This document shows positions 10,311 through 22,682 of a stretch of 64,000 bases of DNA, one piece after another (the first letter of the stretch is position 1; each line of letters starts with the position of its first letter). Origin of the DNA: Mycoplasma sp. CSL7491-lung (lineage in GTDB: Bacteria > Bacillota_I > Bacilli_A > Mycoplasmatales > Metamycoplasmataceae); contig NZ_JAHMHG010000001.1 in the NCBI RefSeq assembly GCF_018913965.1, forward strand, positions 1-64,000, written 5' to 3'. The notes beneath the pieces are model-generated. The model was not told the origin of the DNA. It made no database searches and was given only the letters and a program-made list of their open reading frames with translations. Position numbers and translations under genes: made by a program.

Positions 10311-11078
10311 ATTTAGTAATTTATATAATTCGACAATTTTTTCTAACGGTAATTGCTGAATTCTTAAATTTTCATCATATCCTAATTTGTTATAAGCATT
10401 TATAATTTTTTCGCTAGAGTAAACTGTTTTTAAACTTGTGATTAATTTTTTTCTACGATTGTTGAAGCAAAGTTTAAAAAAATCCTTATATAAATTTCAA
10501 GTAGAATTATCTATATTGTCATAAAATTTTAGCGAAATTATTGCTGAATCTACCTTTGGTGCAGGTGAAAAAGCATTTTTAGGTACAATAAATTCTATTT
10601 TAGTGTTTGCTAAAAATTGACTACTTAAAGAAAGTTTTGAGTATTCTTTTGAATTTTCTTTTGCTACTATTCTTTCTGCTACTTCCTTTTGCACCATTAA
10701 TATAGCTTCAGAAAAAATGTCTCTATGTTCAAAAATTTTAAACAAAATGTCAGTAGTTATGTAATAAGGAATATTTGCAATAACTTTAGATTTTTCAATC
10801 GAAGATAAGTCGCTTTTTAAGAAGTCTTCGTGCACTAAAGTTAAATTGTGACTTTTGATTTCATTTTGAATAACGTTAACCATATCTTGATCTATTTCAA
10901 AAGCAATAACATGTTTAGATTCTTTAACTAATTCTTTTGTTAAGGCTCCACGACCAGGGCCGATTTCAACTATATTGTTATTTTTAATTTCGGTTACTTT
11001 TAAAATTTTATTAATAATATTATTATCTTTTAAGAAGTTTTGACCGAACTTCTTTTTTGCATAAACTTCTTTTTTCAT
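10305..11078 (-). CDS. rsmA: 16S rRNA adenine dimethyltransferase RsmA (KsgA)
   Basis: This 257-residue enzyme dimethylates two adjacent adenines near the 3' end of 16S rRNA using S-adenosylmethionine. The N-terminus carries KKKFGQNFLKD, motif I is VEIGPGRGALT, the catalytic motif is NIPYYITTDI, and FSPAPKVDSAII marks the C-terminal part; all are diagnostic. The frame reads one TGA (10497-10499) as Trp and ends at TAA within the shared terminator stem. Its start codon overlaps the tatD stop by one base (TAATG on the minus strand), so tatD and rsmA are translated from one message; this pairing is common in Firmicutes. Confidence 0.95.
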
Positions 11079-11881
11079 TATAAATTAAATAGCCTTCTTA
11101 AATTTCTATTAATTTTATCAACAAATTTATCTAATCCCACTCCTTTTAGTGCGGAAATATAGTAGCTGGTGTAAACAACTGTATTAGGTTCATTCTTTTC
11201 TCCAGTATAAGGATGTGGTCTTAAATATGGAGAATCAGTTTCAGTTAATATTCTTTCAAGAGGAATGAATTTAACTACCTGTCTTGTGTTTTCGCTCGAA
11301 TTAAAAGTAACAACACCACTGAAAGAAAAGTATAAATTTTTAAATTCCATAAACTTTTGTGCTCATTCGATATTTCCGGCAAAAGTATGTAACATAATTT
11401 TTAAATTTTTATATTTTTGAAGTATTTGATATACATCTTGATAAGCTTGAAATTCATTTTCTTTATCTCTAATATGGATAACTGCAGGTAAATTATATTC
11501 ATTTGCAATTTTTATTTGTTCTTCAAAACAATATATTTGATCATCTCTATTAGGGCCATCTGAGTAGTAATAATCAATCCCTATTTCTCCTATACCAACT
11601 ATATTATCTAAATTTTCAATGACTTTATCTTTGAATCCTAAGATGGAATTAGTATCTTTAATACTTTCGGGGTGAATTCCAATACAAGCTTTTAAAAGAG
11701 GGTATTTTTTAGATAATTCGATTACTTGATCATTTTCTTCAAAATGTCCACCATTATTTATAATAAATTCTACTTTATTGTATTCTGTAGCTTCAACAAT
11801 TTGTTGAATTGCAAAATCTGTATAGTAAGAATAATTAACATGAGCATGTGCGTCTATAAACTTATTTCTTCTTTTTCCCAT
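11078..11881 (-). CDS. tatD: TatD-family metal-dependent DNase
   Basis: The 267-residue TIM-barrel hydrolase of the amidohydrolase superfamily has the metal ligands in order: IDAHAH near the N-terminus, GEIGIDYY, PAVIHIRD, IMLHTFAG and TETDSPYLRP. TatD proteins are 3'-5' exonucleases thought to act in DNA repair or turnover. One TGA (11363-11365) is Trp. It overlaps mnmE upstream and rsmA downstream by one base each, so the three form a tightly coupled minus-strand operon. Confidence 0.92.
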
Positions 11882-13239
11882 TATTTTCCCAAGCAGAAGT
11901 TAGAAAACATAGTATCTAATAAATCTTCTCGATTGGCTCTCCCTTTTATTTCTTCCAAAGAATCTCAAGCATCATATAAATCAACAATCAAGGTGTCAAA
12001 TGTATATCCTTCATTTGTTGCTAAAGCTAAGGCATCATCAATGTGTCTCTTCGCTTTTTTTATTAAAGATAATTGTCTTGTGTTAGAAAATATTCTTTCG
12101 TCTAAAACATCGATATTTTTAAAGTTTTCAACTAAAGCTTTTTCAAGATTATCTATATCATTTTTTAATGCTGAAATATAGATGTATTCGTCATTTTTAG
12201 ACTCTATTAAATCTACTTTATTCATGACTTTAAGGTAATATTTATTTAATTCTTTAGATTTTTTTTCAATTTCAATATCAAATTCATTATTTTTTTGCGA
12301 AGGATCTAAGATGTGCAAAATTAAATCAGCTTTTTCAATTTGATCAAATGACTTTTTGATTCCTATTTGTTCAATTATTTCATTTGTTTTTCTAATACCT
12401 GCTGTATCAATTAGTTTAAATAAAATTCCGTCAATTTGATAACTTGCTTCCACTAAATCTCTTGTTGTTCCGGCAATATCCGTAACAATCGCTTTATCTT
12501 CTGAAAGTAGAGCATTTAAAACGCTACTTTTACCAACATTTGGTTTACCTAAAATTGCAACCTTCACACCTTCAAAAATATATCTACTTTTTTCCGAAAC
12601 CCTTATAATTTCGCTAAATTCATTAGATAATTCAGTTAATGTTTTAATAAATAATTTTGAAGTTATTTTATCGACATCTTCATATTCTGGGTAATCAATA
12701 TTAACCTCTGCTGTACCAATCAATAAACTAATTCTATTATTAATTTGATCCAATAAATCACTCGTTTTACCCTTAAATTTTGAAACACTTGCTTGAGCTT
12801 GTGTTGTAGTTTTAGACATTATTAAGTCGTGTATTGCGTCAGCTTTAACTAAATCTAATTTACCGTTTAAAAACGCTCTTCTTGTAAATTCTCCGGGTTC
12901 AGCTAAACGTGCTCCATGTATTAAAAGTAATTCAAGAATTTTATTAGTTACAACAATTCCTCCGTGACAATTGATTTCAATAATAGGCTCTCCAACGTAA
13001 TTGTTGTATATTATCTTTCCGTTTTTATCTTTTTTACCAATAAATCACATTATTAAAACTTCATCTATTAGTGTTTGATTATCGTAAATTTCACCGTAAG
13101 TTATTTGGTGGTCTTGACCAACTTTTCCTTTAAAAATTTTTTTAACTATTTCTACTGCGTTTGGACCACTTAATCTAATTATAGAAATAGGTTGATTTGT
13201 TCTTGATCCAGAACTTATTGCTGCTATATTATCATTCAT
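11881..13239 (-). CDS. mnmE: tRNA-modifying GTPase MnmE
   Basis: The 452-residue protein works with MnmG to modify the wobble uridine of several tRNAs. It shows the N-terminal folate-binding domain ([20 protein letters not shown]), the helical region, the inserted Ras-like GTPase with G1 [10 protein letters not shown]2/G3 DIAGTTRD and DTAG, G4 NKVD, and the C-terminal CLGK motif carrying the conserved cysteine. Two internal TGA codons are Trp (about 13043 and 11963). The start at 13239 gives the canonical N-terminus. It heads the mnmE-tatD-rsmA operon. Confidence 0.95.
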
Positions 13240-13249
13240 ATTTTAATTA

Positions 13250-13277
13250 TATAATAAAAGGTGATTTTCATCACCTT
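13250..13277 (-). terminator. Terminator after frr
   Basis: Hairpin AAGGTGAT / ATCACCTT (13258-13277) is followed on the minus strand by TTTTATTATA, between the frr stop and the mnmE start. Confidence 0.75.
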
Positions 13278-13284
13278 CACATTA

Positions 13285-13836
13285 TTATCCGTTCATTAAT
13301 TCGTTTTCTTTTTCTTTGCTAAGTTCGTTAATTTTTTCAATGTTTTGGTCAGTATGTTTTTGAATAACATCTAAATAATTTTTTACCACATCTTCTGATA
13401 ATTCATCGTTAGCTTTTATTAATTTATTAACGTCTTGTCTTGAGTTTCTAACTCCAACTTTAGCATTTTCGGTGAGTTTTTTAAGGTTTTTAACCATTTC
13501 AATTCTACGTTCTCTTGTTAGTGCTGGGAATGTAAGTCTCACTTGATTTCCTTCATCTACAGGTAAAATACCTAAATTAGCCTTTTCTAACGCCTTTGTA
13601 ATTTCTTTAACTGAAGTTAAATCGTATGGTTTAATTAATAATTGTTGTGGTTCAGGTACACTAATGTTTGCTAATTCTTCAAGAGAAGTAGGTGTATCAT
13701 AGTAATTTATTCTAACCCCTTTTATTATTTGTGGATTTGCTCTTCCTGTTGAAAGTTTTGACATTTCAAACTTAAAATGTTGTATTGCTTTTTCGTTTTT
13801 TTCTTCTAATTCAAGTAAATATAATTCTATATCCAT
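13285..13836 (-). CDS. frr: Ribosome recycling factor
   Basis: At 183 residues this is full length for the factor that, with EF-G, splits post-termination ribosomes. Recognisable segments are LSTGRANPQII, INYYDTPT, the central VPEPQQLLIKPYD and the C-terminal helix with VRNSRQDVNK. The start codon overlaps the pyrH stop by one base; the pyrH-frr order is conserved in most bacteria. A terminator follows. Confidence 0.97.
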   Translation of the reverse strand: MDIELYLLELEEKNEKAIQHFKFEMSKLSTGRANPQIIKGVRINYYDTPTSLEELANISVPEPQQLLIKPYDLTSVKEITKALEKANLGILPVDEGNQVRLTFPALTRERRIEMVKNLKKLTENAKVGVRNSRQDVNKLIKANDELSEDVVKNYLDVIQKHTDQNIEKINELSKEKENELMNG

Positions 13837-14555
13837 TATTTTATTACCTCTGTGTGTTCGATTTCACCTTCTATTACTCTAATTATTGAATTTTCTTCTA
13901 AAAGGTTAAATATTATTAAGTTGATATTATTATCTCTCGCCATGCTTGTGGCAGTAAGATCCATAACTTGTAATTTCTTTTCTAAAATTTCATCATATGT
14001 AATTTTATCAAATTTCTTTGCATTCGGATTAGTTTTAGGGTCTGAATCATAAACTCCATCAGTCCCGTTTTTACCCATTAATATTACGTCTGCTTTTATT
14101 TCGGAAGCATAAAGTGTTGAAGCGGTATCTGTTGTGAAGAATGGTCTTCCGGTACCCCCGACAAATATAACAACTTCACCTTCTTCTAAATATTTTAATG
14201 TTTTTTCATTTACATATGTTTCAGCAATTTTAGGATCCATATTTATTGAACTTTGAACTCTTGATTTTAAACCTACTTGTTCAAAGCCGCTTCTAAGAGC
14301 AAGTCCGTTCATAACTGTAGCTAACATACCTATATAATCTGCTCTATTTCTTGGTATTCCATTTTTTTCCGCTGATGCACCTCTTCAAAAGTTACCACCA
14401 CCAATAACTATAGAAACTTGTATTCCTTTTGCGACAATTTCTTTTAATTGAAGAGCTATTTTTTTAACTAACTCACTATCAATTGCAAGGTGTTTTTCTT
14501 TGTTAGCGAAACCTTCTCCTGATAGTTTTATTAATATTCTTTTGTATTTATTCAT
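13836..14555 (-). CDS. pyrH: Uridylate kinase
   Basis: The 239-residue amino-acid-kinase-fold enzyme phosphorylates UMP to UDP. Seen are the N-terminal KRILIKLSGE, the GGGNFWRG loop (TGA read as Trp at about 14385), IVFVGGTGRPFFTTDTAS-type nucleotide-binding sequence, and a C-terminal hydrophobic strand. An in-frame GTG lies 12 bases further upstream, but the AGAGGTG sequence sits at ribosome-binding distance from the ATG at 14555, which I take as the start. It forms an operon with frr. Confidence 0.95.
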
Positions 14556-14782
14556 TGCACCTCTCACCTCATTTTGAATATTTTAATAATTATAATGGAA
14601 AATTAATAATTTTTATCATTTGGATACTAAAATAATGAAAAAAATTATTTTTTTACGTTTTTAACTACTATTAATATGTTTTTGATTTTAACCATATTTT
14701 GTAGTTAAAATAATGTTTTTATGAAAAAATGTGGAATTTTTTTCTGAAAGTACATTATTATAGTATAAAAAATAAAATCTTG

Positions 14783-14788
14783 TATAAT
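14783..14788 (+). promoter_or_regulatory. -10 box for HAD phosphatase/rnhC
   Basis: TATAAT with an upstream TG (TTGTATAAT) lies 31 bases before the ATG at 14819; an AAAGGAG follows at about 14807-14813. Confidence 0.6.
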
Positions 14789-14818
14789 TTAATAAACAAA
14801 TTTATATAAAGGAGTTAT

Positions 14819-15715
14819 ATGAATAATAAATACTTATTTGCTATTGATTTAGATGGCACAACACTACTTTCTAGTGCTACTGGTGAAGTTCATGATCAAA
14901 CAATTAATGGTATAAAAAGAGCCATTTCTTTAGGTCATAAAGTATGTATTTTAACAGGTAGACCTTGAAGAAGTACAAAATTTATTTATGATACTTTAGG
15001 TTTAGATACAGTAGTTTCAAATTATAATGGTGCTCACATTCACCACCCCAAAGAAGATGGTTTTATACCTTATATTAAATATTTAAATTTAAATGAAGCT
15101 TTATATGTTTTAGGTGACGAAAAAGTTCAAAAAGAGGTGTCTAATATCGCTATAGAAGGACCCGATTGAGTTCAATTGCAAAAAAGAGATCCAGATTTAG
15201 AAAAAGTTTTCGGATTTACTTCATCATCAAAATTAAGAATTGGTCTCGATTTTCATAAAATCCCATTAATGCCTACAGGTATTATATTTGATGTTAAAAA
15301 AGACACAAATGTTGAAGAATTAAGAACATATTTAAAGGCTAGATATGGAGACCTTGCTGAATTTTCATATTGAAGCAAAGGGGAAGGGCTATCACCTGTA
15401 TTCGATATGACTAACATTACTGCTAATAAGGGTAAAGCGTTAAGTATGCTTATGAGATATTATGATATTCCAGTTGAGAATACAATTGCTTTAGGTGATG
15501 GTTTCAATGATGTTCCTATGTTTAAAGTAGCTAATGTTTCAGTTGCTATGGGTAATGCTAGCAAAGATGTTAGACAATATGCGACTGTTAAAATAAACAA
15601 AACAAATAAAGAGGGTGGAGTTGGTTGATATATCAATAAATTTTTAGATAACCCAGAACTCGAAATAGCTAAATCAAATGATAAGAAAAAGAAGAGAAAC
15701 TTAGAGGACGAATAA
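14819..15715 (+). CDS. Cof-type HAD-family hydrolase
   Basis: The 298-residue phosphatase is of the haloacid dehalogenase Cof subfamily. Motif I is AIDLDGTTLL with the nucleophilic and acid/base Asp, motif II is ILTGRPW, and motif IV is ALGDGFNDVPMF with two metal-binding Asp; a C2 cap lies between. Cof proteins dephosphorylate sugar phosphates or cofactors, and the substrate cannot be read from sequence. TGA encodes Trp at several sites. The stop overlaps the rnhC start (TAATG), so the two are co-translated. Confidence 0.9.
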
Positions 15716-16419
15716 TGTTTTTTTATAATGATTTGAGTAAAATTAATTTAGAAGAATATAATGTAATAGGCGTTGATGAAACGGGAGTCGGAGATTATTT
15801 TACACCGATAATTGGTTGTGTGGCTTATTTACCAAATAATTTGAAAGAATGGGCTATCCAACTCGGTGTTCAAGACTCAAAGAAATTAAGTACTGCTAAA
15901 ATTAATTTTATTGCAAAAGAATTAATAAAAAAAATAAATTATAAAACTTATACATTGACACAAAAAGGATATAACAGCCTAACATCTAAAGGTTTTAATG
16001 CTAACGAAATAAAATATTTTATACATTTTAATGCAATTGGAAAATATTCAAATTTGTTTTTAAATGAAAATAAATTTGATAATGATATTTTTATTGTAGA
16101 TAGATATTCTACTTTTGATTCTATTTTAAGATATAAAGAAAAATTTAATTTTATTTCGGATTTTAAAAAAACATATGAATTAAAAAATCAAGTATTTTTT
16201 GTTACTAAAGCCGAAAGTGTTCATTTATCAGTTGCTTGTGCTTCTATAATTGCTAGATATTATTTAATAAATTATATGAATAAACAAAGCGAAGAATGAA
16301 AATTCCAATTTCCATTAGGAGCAAGCCAAAAAGTTAAAGAAGCTGTTATTGATTTTGAACAATTATATGGTAAAAATTCTTTAGATTTAGTTTGTAAAAC
16401 TAGTTTCAAAATTAAATAA
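15715..16419 (+). CDS. rnhC: Ribonuclease HIII
   Basis: The 234-residue type 2 RNase H cleaves RNA in RNA-DNA hybrids. The active-site segment GVDETGVGDYFTPIIG has the D-E pair, and DSKKLS is characteristic; DETGxGDYF rather than DEAGRG points to RNase HIII rather than HII. IFIVDRY and SVACASIIARY supply further conserved positions. The N-terminal TBP-like domain of Bacillus RNase HIII is missing or very short here, since the catalytic motif begins at about residue 20. It is paired with a HAD phosphatase upstream and ends in a strong terminator. Confidence 0.88.
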
Positions 16420-16420
16420 C

Positions 16421-16460
16421 AAAAATCATAACTACATAATTTAGTAGTTATGATTTTTTA
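16421..16460. terminator. Bidirectional terminator, rnhC and permease fusion
   Basis: A 15-bp stem AAAAATCATAACTAC pairs with GTAGTTATGATTTTT between the two convergent genes. Confidence 0.9.
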
Positions 16461-18908
16461 TATTATAGAAGATTCTTTTAGGAAGATATCTTTAGTAATT
16501 TTCGCTTTATATTCTTTAAAGTTTTCTACATCGTTTAAAAGATTAGTAATTTTTTGTTCGATTTCAGGGATTATTATATTAATTAAATTGTATGCTGCTG
16601 GAATATTATTATCTTTTTCGTATTCTTTAACTTTTGCTTTGTGTTCTGAAATTAAATTGTAATTACTAATTAAATCTCTAATTTTTTGTTTTTCACTATC
16701 AAAAAGTTCGGTTTTTTCAAGTATTAATGTTTCAATTTGATCTATCTTAGAATCAACTTCTTTAACGTTAGAGTTCTTTTTATCTTTTAAAATAGCATAC
16801 TTTTCGTATTCAAGTTTTATTTTTTGTTCATATAATTCTTTTAAGTTTTTTTCTCATTGAGAATTTTGTGAATTTAAGTATGCGGCAGCAGTATCTATTT
16901 TATTTAAAACATCACTTATATACATGTTTTGTTCGATATAATTTTTAATCAATTGGTCAACGTCATTATCGTTTATCAATTCTTGTTTTGCTAAAATTTT
17001 ATTTTTTGCATATAAAGTTATCATTATTTTTTGTTCAGTACTTAAGTCGTCAATAGAAGAATCAATAAATAAATCGTTATAATCCTTTAGTTTAGTTTCA
17101 TCACTTAAAGATGCAATAATTTTTATATTGGTTTGATTTTTTACTCTATGTAATAGCGGTATGATTTTGTTATTTTCAAATAAATCAATATTTTCTATAA
17201 AAATTATTAAATCAGAATTTAAGTTTGCTTTATTATAAAATAGTTTATATAAAATTTTTGTTATTTTAGATTCTTTTGTGAAAAGAAGTTTTTCAGTATT
17301 AAGTTTATAAACATTTTTTGTAGGTAATTCATTTTCTTTATTGTTAAAATTAATTACTTGTGCTAAAGTTCTTATAATTAGATCTCTAAACGATTCGCTT
17401 TGTTTAGTTAATAATATAAATTTATTTTGAGTTTTAAATGAATTTATGAAGAGTTTCTCAACAATTTCTTTAATTCCATTTTTTTCCAATTCTTCTAAAG
17501 TAGTTTTTTTAGATTCAAATATTTTGGAATAATTTTTAGCGTATCTGTTTAATGGGTTAAATGATTTAATAATTTTGTATAAAGCTCAAATCACAAAACC
17601 TAACACCATAAATCCTATATAGCTTAAAATTACTATTAATTGAGAAGGATCATATTTTTCATTTAATATAGGCGGTAATAACGTTACTAAAATGACTATA
17701 CCAATAAGGATTATGGTTAATATGTAAAATAATTTTTCTCAATTTGGTATTTTAAATTCTTTCCGTTTGAACGAAATAACTAATATTGATAAAATAGCAA
17801 TTAAATATAGTACAAAGAAAACTAAATTACCAGCATTTAAAACAGCACCAAAGGAATTAGAAATGCCAAGTGCTTGTGGAATTATTGTAAGTAAAATCAT
17901 CGCAAAAATGCTTATTGCGGTAACAAATTTAATTGCATTTTTATGTTGACCATTTTTTGCCACTTTAGCTAGTGAACTTGGTAAGAATCCATCTAAGGCA
18001 AGTGGGACAACGGCTTTAGCATAGTAAACCATTGAGAAAATTGTTGAAGTTATTTGTTTAAATAATAAACCTACTGTAAATAAAATAATACCTGTTAAAC
18101 CTAATGTATTTCTCATTATTAAAGCCACATAATCATCTTGACCAGATGAATTAATTGTAGGTATAAATGAAAATAATAAGAAAAATATTAGATAGATAAA
18201 TATTACAAATCCAAAAAGATATAATAATATTTTTTGGAAATTTTTAGTTTTAACACTAGTTGATAATCCGGCTAATCCTTCAATTCCGCCGTAAGCGTAT
18301 ATAAAGCTAAGAATTGAACTTATGATTGTAAAAGGAGTAATTGTTTCTAGTGTAGAATTTTCTTTTTTAAAAAGATGTATTTCAGGACTTGAAGCAACTA
18401 AATATACTATTACACCTAAAATTAGTATAAAAACTATTCACTTAACAATAGCACTTCATAAAACTACTTTTTTAGAAACGTTTAAGCTAAATGCAGAAAC
18501 AATTGTTAATGCTATAAAAAATAGCAACGAACCTAATTGCAATAGTATTTTATAATCTTGATTATTAACAAATAATCCGACTAGAGTTGAGAAAAATAAT
18601 GGTGTTGTCGCTGAAAAAAGAGGAGCTTGCATAAATTGATTTCAACCATTTAAAAATCAAAACCATTTACTTTTTGGAAAAGCTTCTTTTGCGTATACAT
18701 ATGATCCACCAATTTTATTACCAAAATATTGTGTACCTCTCGCAAAGGCTAGCATGATACCAGCGGCAATTAAAGAAGTAATGGCAAAAATTAGTAAACT
18801 ATAGTTTCCGGTTTTTATAACGCTTTGAATAGTTGCTATGAAACCAAAACCAACTATAAAGTTTATACCGTAAAAAATGAAGCTTTTTTCACTAAATTTT
18901 TTATTCAT
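16458..18908 (-). CDS. APC-family amino-acid permease fused to a degenerate ClpB-like AAA+ domain
   Basis: Reading TGA as Trp gives one 816-residue frame. Residues 1 to about 448 are a multi-spanning permease of the amino acid-polyamine-organocation family (start SFIFYGINFIVGFGFIA; APC signature AYGGIEGLAGLS). Residues about 450-690 follow the linear order of a ClpB/ClpA first AAA+ module: linker RYAKNYSKIF, a Walker A position changed to FILLTKQSESFRD, a Walker B-like LIIFIENIDLF, a sensor-1-like IKIIASLSDETKLKDY, and the small-domain end YISDVLNKIDTAAAYL, close to ClpB YISDRQLPDKAIDLIDEAAA. Residues about 690-790 form a charged coiled coil where ClpB has its middle domain. Lacking the GxxGxGK loop, the domain probably cannot hydrolyse ATP. 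The role of the fusion is unknown. A weak purine-rich RBS precedes the start. Confidence 0.85.
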
Positions 18909-18992
18909 TTTTCCTTTCGTTGTTTGTTATTTATTAAATATATTTTTTACTTTAAAAATTCTACACATTTTTATTAAAAAGATGAATAAAAA

Positions 18993-19015
18993 GTGTTTTT
19001 TTAAGCAAAAAACAC
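18993..19015 (-). terminator. Second hairpin downstream of enolase
   Basis: GTGTTTTTT / AAAAAACAC forms a hairpin followed on the minus strand by TTTTTATT, between enolase and the permease. It may back up the main enolase terminator. Confidence 0.5.
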
Positions 19016-19033
19016 GTTTTTTAGTAAAAAATA

Positions 19034-19063
19034 AAAAATTACGCGAATAAACGCGTAATTTTA
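19034..19063 (-). terminator. Enolase terminator
   Basis: Stem AAAATTACGCG / CGCGTAATTTT with loop AATAAA lies just after the eno stop codon (19070-19072), with T residues following on the minus strand. Confidence 0.85.
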
Positions 19064-19069
19064 AACTTA

Positions 19070-20458
<1,389 letters not shown>

Positions 20459-20495
20459 TCAATATATATTATTAAATATATGTAATATATTTTAA

Positions 20496-20504
20496 ATTAT
20501 AGCA
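20496..20504 (-). promoter_or_regulatory. Extended -10 promoter of eno
   Basis: On the minus strand TGCTATAAT (extended -10 with TGn) lies about 65 bases before the ATG; an AGGAG sits just before the start codon. Confidence 0.65.
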
Positions 20505-20618
20505 CTTTTTTATTATTGATATACATATTAATGTTTTATTGGTTTAAAGTAAGCTTCCAAGGACTTTAAAATAGATTAAAAAACAAATAACCAAGATTGA
20601 AATTTAACTAAATTGTAA

Positions 20619-21935
20619 CTATTTGTCTATATTTTCTTTATTTTTAATTTCTAAAATTCTCTTATTAAAAATTCGTTCAATTTTTTCTTCAAGTAAATTA
20701 TCGATTCTATTAGATTGTTTTTTAATACTTTGTATAAAACTTTCTAACATTGCTTTGTTATAATAATCTAGTTTAAAATTGTAAGAGTCATAAAAGTCTT
20801 TTAAACATTCTAGTAGACTGCTATACTTAATTTGTTTTCATTCATTATCTTCATCGCTTAGTTTAATTGTTCTATAATCTGGAGATAAAACAAAAAGGTG
20901 TTTTTTATCAACATTATTTACTTTTTTCGAAATTCATTCTTTAACTTTATCGTTATATCCTTGTAATTGAGTTTTTTCATCTTGGTATTCTGATATATCT
21001 GCCCTTATTTTGTTTTCAATTATTATTAAATCACTTGTATCATTTTTAGCAATTTGAATTGATATATCTGTTCTTTTTCATTCCCTTTTAATCATAATAT
21101 TATTAAAATCTAAATTTTCATCTCGGATATTCAAAACGTTTTTTATAAAATTTTTAGTTAATTCAGGATATTTATTTAAAAAGTAATAGATTAAGTTTGA
21201 ATACGATAATTCATCGTACTCTTTTCCGATTATCTCTAAAAAATTCAATTTTTCATTTTCGTTGTTAATTATTTTTGGAATAAAAACATCTATTTTATCA
21301 CCTCAAAGGTTATCATCATTTATTATTTTCTTTAATTCGTTGTAAGCATATTGTTTTTCTTCGTCATCTTCTTTAAAGAAAAATCTCGGAGATCGTCCTA
21401 TTATTTTTCTATTAGCTATTTTATATATATTTTCATCTTTGTATTTGTCGTCATTAATATTTTTGTTTGTTAATATGTAAAAATCTTTTTTTGGTTTAAC
21501 AACTTCATCTGCTATAAATGTTATATAAACGTTATTATCCGTATCTTCATCTTTGAACTTATTTTTATTAAAAATTTCATTTAAAAGAACTCCACCATAA
21601 CTTATTCCTTGTTCTTTAATCATTTTTTTCTGTTGATTAGTAATTGTTGCTTTATTCTCGTTGTTTATATTATCTCCAAATATTTTTAACCCAACAGCTC
21701 TACCTATTACTTTATACAAGTTATTACCACTATATTTCACTAAAATCATTTTTGTATCATAACTTTGATGCTTAACATCTAATGTACCACTAGAAGATAA
21801 ATATATGTAGTTTTTACCATTGTCGGATTTATATAAATTTATAATTTCATGACCTACATTATCATATTTGCTTATATATGTACCACTATACATCTTGTTA
21901 ATTATTATTTGGTTTAATCTTTTTTGTTCATTCAT
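20619..21935 (-). CDS. PD-(D/E)XK nuclease-like protein with unknown N-terminal domain
   Basis: The 438-residue cytosolic protein has two parts. Residues 1 to about 200 form a domain I do not recognise (YISKYDNVGHEIINLYK, YIYLSSSGTLDVKH, KVIGRAVGLKIFG). Residues about 245-420 resemble the PDDEXK_4 family: KREWKRTDISIQI with Asp290 and LIIIENKIRA with Glu307 and Lys309, then a glutamine-rich QLQGYNDKV region, as in restriction-like nuclease cores. Such proteins occur in restriction and other defence settings. One TGA (21303-21305) is Trp. No Shine-Dalgarno is seen; a -10-like GATAAAAT lies so close to the ATG that the mRNA may be leaderless. It is divergent from a small unknown gene. Confidence 0.72.
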
Positions 21936-22084
21936 ACTTAAAATTTTATCATTTATTGATTATATAAAATAAGTTCATGTATTAAAAAGTTATCGAAATT
22001 AACTGAAAAAAATAACTGCATTTTTTACTTATTTTCTAAAAAGTTATAAAATTACTTAAAAATAAACCTAAAAAAGGAGTTTTT

Positions 22085-22579
22085 ATGATTTTTACAACAT
22101 ATAATGAATTAAAAGAAAATAAATATGATATCAACTCTTGATCTGTAGACGTTATTTCTGTCTACGACGCTTTAAGAAAAATTTTGAAAAAATATATTGA
22201 TAAAACTTATCAAGATTATGAACAATTAACTCAAAGTTTTTATACAAGAAATGATAGATTTTTAAAAGTGTCTCACGACTTCTCTTTTTATTTAATGAAA
22301 TACTTAGCTAATAATAATGCTTCAAGTCAAAAAGATAATATTAATAAAGTGTTAGTTGAAAATAAGAAATTATTTTCAACTACTAACGACGAAAACTTAA
22401 GAGATAAAGTTTTAACTTTATCTAAACAAATTTTTAGAATTACACATTTAGATGGATCAACTAAAGATATTTTATTATTAGTTGATTTATTAAATATTGT
22501 AGATAATTCAAAGATAGAAATAATAGAAAAGTTAGATTTTAATTTTCACCCATTTAATGGGTGTGATATGCCTTCTTAG
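22085..22579 (+). CDS. Hypothetical protein, 164 residues
   Basis: The gene is supported by AAAAGGAG before the ATG at 22085, an upstream TATAAA, a clean frame with one TGA (Trp) and a strong terminator after the stop. The product is soluble and helical (DALRKILKKYIDKTYQDYEQL), with a C-terminal HPFNGCDMPS. There is no signal peptide or membrane segment. I recognise no family. It is divergent from the PD-(D/E)XK gene across about 150 bases, so the two could share regulation, but nothing proves a functional link. Confidence 0.65.
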
Positions 22580-22601
22580 TTTCATTGTAATATAACATAT
22601 A

Positions 22602-22640
22602 ACAAAACCTCCGAATTTGATCTGAATTCGGAGGTTTTGT
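22602..22640. terminator. Strong bidirectional terminator
   Basis: Stem ACAAAACCTCCGAATT / AATTCGGAGGTTTTGT, unusually GC-rich for this genome, lies between two convergent genes. Confidence 0.85.
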
Positions 22641-22682
22641 GTATTTAAAATTTATTTTTTATTCTTCAATAATTGTTATTTC

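Noticed and set aside
16458-18908. Separate permease and helical-protein genes
   Set aside because: The apparent stops between them are TGA (Trp). Reading through gives one frame with the same codon use and no new start or RBS, so it is treated as a fusion.
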